64,000 nt of DNA from NCBI RefSeq assembly GCF_018332715.1, contig NZ_BOQP01000079.1, positions 1 to 64,000 of the forward strand. The letters are read 5' to 3'. Of this stretch, positions 62,385 to 64,000 are shown piece after piece. Position 1 is the first letter of the stretch; the number at the start of each line of letters is the position of its first letter. The stretch comes from Winogradskya consettensis. GTDB taxonomy: Bacteria > Actinomycetota > Actinomycetes > Mycobacteriales > Micromonosporaceae. Under the pieces are notes generated by a model. It saw only the letters and a list, made by a program, of their open reading frames with translations, was not told the DNA's origin and ran no database searches. Made by a program: the position numbers and the translations under genes.

Positions 62385-64000
62385 GTGCCCGGCGCGTAGC
62401 TCGGGGCGTAGACGACCGGTGTCTCGGGCTCGTACTCCACGTACGGCGGATCCGAGGCCACCGGGTCGTTGGCGTTGAGGTCGCCGACAGCGAACTGGAT
62501 CATCATGTCGCTGTCCTCGTGCACCAGGTTGTGGCAGTGCGTCATGTAGCGACCGCCGGTGTTGCCGTCCCCGGTCGTGAACTGCATGAGCGCCGACACC
62601 GTCTCGTTCTCGCCCAGGTAGAAGACGTCCTTGCCGCCGGACTCCCAAGCGTGCGCCTTGCGGTCCGAGGTGGTGTTGCGGGCGATGATCCGGGCGTCGA
62701 TGAGGTGGATGTGCAGCGGGTGGAACCAGCCGCCGGACTCGTTGACCAGATCCCAGATCTCGATGTCGTACGGCTTCGGGTTGCCCAGGATCCGCTGGAA
62801 GTTGCTCTTCTCCACGTCCGCCCACGTCTCACCGTTGACCGTCCACAGGCCGCTCTTGCGCTGGACCCGCAGGGTGCGCCGGACCTTGGCCATCTCCGGC
62901 GTGAGCTTGTTGACCTCGATCGCGCCGCGATTCGCCCACGGCTGCGGTCCGAGATCCAGCGTCTTCGGGATCGCGTAGGTGTCCGGGGCCCCCGAATCGG
63001 CGACGACCTCGAACTGCATGACCTTGCCGGTGTTGGCGAAGTCCACATTGTTCTTGTTGCTCAGGTTCTTCAGCTCGATCTTCTGACCGGCCTTGTACTT
63101 GCGGAAGTCGATGAGGATCTCGTAGCGCTCGGCGACCCCGTGCCGCCAGGACGCGACGGCGTTGACCACGGGGGTCATGCCGGCGTCGGTGCCGACCACG
63201 TAGACCGGGTCGCCGGTGCTCAGCCCGAACCGGAACGACCGGGAGATGCTGCCCACCAGCACCCGGAACCGGTAGACCCGCGGCTTGACCGTCATCTTCG
63301 GCCACGGCACGCCGTTGACCAGCACGACGTCGCCCATGAACCCGGCGTGGTCGGCGTCCTCGAATGCGACCGAGCCGTCCGCCTTGAAGGCCATGTCGCT
63401 CACGACGAGCGGGACGTCGTACTCGCCCTGCGGCAACTGGGCGCGCTCGTACCAGTCGCTCAGGTGGTACTGGGCGGCCAGTCCGGCGAAGACGTTCTGC
63501 GCGGTCGTCCCGTGGTTGTGGTCGTGGTACCAGAGGGTCCGGGCCTGCTGCCAGTTCGGGTACTTGTAGGTCTTGCAGCACCCGGGAGCGGTCTGGTCGT
63601 TGGCGTACCCGTCGTACTGCGGCAGCGACGCCGAGCCGTGCAGGTGCGTGACGGTGCTGTACTTACCGCCGTGCAGCGGGCTGACCCCCAGCGTGTTGGA
63701 GATCCGCACCTCGCTGCGGGTGCCCTGGGGAACCTTGATGGTCGGCCCGGGGAAGATCCCGTTGTAGCCGGCCAGGGTCGTCAGCAGGCCGGGCACGATG
63801 GCGGCCTGGCCGACCTTCTGGGTCAGGCGGTAACGCTGGTACGGCCCGGCGTCGTCCACGCCCTGCTCGGCCGGCATCAGCAGCGGTGGCCGCCGGAACA
63901 ACGCGGCGTACGGCGTCGGCGTGTTCTTGGCAGCCAGCTTGCTCGACGCGGCCATGACCTCGCCGCCGGCCGCCGCGACGAGCAGTCCGCCGCCCCCGAG
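62381..64000 (-). CDS. Multicopper oxidase, CotA/bilirubin-oxidase type (5' end outside window)
   Basis: The frame stays open to base 64000, so the start lies beyond the window. The visible N terminus LLVAAAGGEVMAASSK looks like the end of a Tat-type export signal. Copper ligands are complete: HLHG in VTHLHGSASLPQYDG, WYHDHNHGTTAQNV, HPLHIHLIDARI, and MTHCHNLVHEDSDMMIQFAV with the axial Met. The three-cupredoxin layout (FPGPTIKVPQGTRSEVRISN at the start) resembles CotA and bilirubin oxidases. It should oxidise metals or phenols in the cell wall or spore coat. An in-frame ATG at 63955 gives 524 residues but loses the signal. Its TGA overlaps the start of the anchored partner gene. Confidence 0.93.
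   Translation of the reverse strand, partial: LGGGGLLVAAAGGEVMAASSKLAAKNTPTPYAALFRRPPLLMPAEQGVDDAGPYQRYRLTQKVGQAAIVPGLLTTLAGYNGIFPGPTIKVPQGTRSEVRISNTLGVSPLHGGKYSTVTHLHGSASLPQYDGYANDQTAPGCCKTYKYPNWQQARTLWYHDHNHGTTAQNVFAGLAAQYHLSDWYERAQLPQGEYDVPLVVSDMAFKADGSVAFEDADHAGFMGDVVLVNGVPWPKMTVKPRVYRFRVLVGSISRSFRFGLSTGDPVYVVGTDAGMTPVVNAVASWRHGVAERYEILIDFRKYKAGQKIELKNLSNKNNVDFANTGKVMQFEVVADSGAPDTYAIPKTLDLGPQPWANRGAIEVNKLTPEMAKVRRTLRVQRKSGLWTVNGETWADVEKSNFQRILGNPKPYDIEIWDLVNESGGWFHPLHIHLIDARIIARNTTSDRKAHAWESGGKDVFYLGENETVSALMQFTTGDGNTGGRYMTHCHNLVHEDSDMMIQFAVGDLNANDPVASDPPYVEYEPETPVVYAPSYAPGT

Noticed and set aside
1..64000. tRNA or rRNA genes, insertion sequences, attachment sites
   Set aside because: No T-loop consensus with paired acceptor arms, no transposase or integrase motifs, and no flanking repeats were found by eye.

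Overview
The window is 64 kb of GC-rich DNA with short intergenic gaps, frequent GTG and TTG starts and many 4-bp start/stop overlaps. This is the style of a high-GC actinomycete. A DUF222-type HNH nuclease, a complete conservon (kinase, roadblock, DUF742, GTPase), an NB-ARC/TPR NLR protein, DasABC-like chitosugar uptake and 'plasmid stabilization' proteins fit a filamentous actinomycete, possibly a Micromonosporaceae member such as Actinoplanes. That genus-level placement is inference. There is no rRNA, tRNA, transposase, integrase or CRISPR array that I can support.

Region by region. 1-7 kb: end of an HNH nuclease gene, then a leftward operon for an extracellular sugar-binding lipoprotein, two permeases and a GH20 beta-N-acetylhexosaminidase. 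It is divergent from a BadF-type N-acetylglucosamine kinase, so binding, import, cleavage and phosphorylation of GlcNAc oligosaccharides are encoded together. 7-21 kb: hydrolases, a sulfatase lipoprotein, an LPxTG surface protein, a large FtsX-type permease, oxidoreductases, a secreted GH71/99-like protein with a discoidin domain, a SprT-like protein and a subtilase. 22-24.5 kb: an NB-ARC/TPR NLR-type protein overlapping a small partner; the two share a near-identical short motif, suggesting amyloid-templated signalling. 24.5-25.2 kb: a deletion scar joining two truncated genes. 25.3-29.2 kb: polar amino-acid ABC importer with a translationally coupled MFS exporter. 30.9-37 kb: a NIT-domain conservon bracketed by two similar glycine-betaine-binding lipoproteins without permease or ATPase. 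37-51 kb: YibE/F, SGNH hydrolase, S66 peptidase, several regulator/target pairs (TetR, MerR, GntR) with clear palindromic operators, and a large FAD/Fe-S oxidase. 51-54 kb: a patchy interval with gene remnants, two methyltransferases and a SUKH-like protein. 54-60.4 kb: TetR, patatin and MMPL genes, then two TetR genes each preceded by a tandem operator-like array of 23-bp period, and a ketopantoate-reductase-like enzyme. 60.4-64 kb: GNAT, an orphan receiver protein, and a multicopper oxidase operon running off the right edge.

A recurring theme is local tandem duplication. Several genes carry in-frame 18- or 21-bp minisatellites. Three leftward genes end in tandem copies that repeat their own stop codon. 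Several genes are broken or truncated: DUF1684, GNAT, two alpha/beta hydrolases, LuxR, a ferredoxin domain and a methyltransferase. The neighbourhood looks like it is evolving through short duplications and deletions rather than visible mobile elements.
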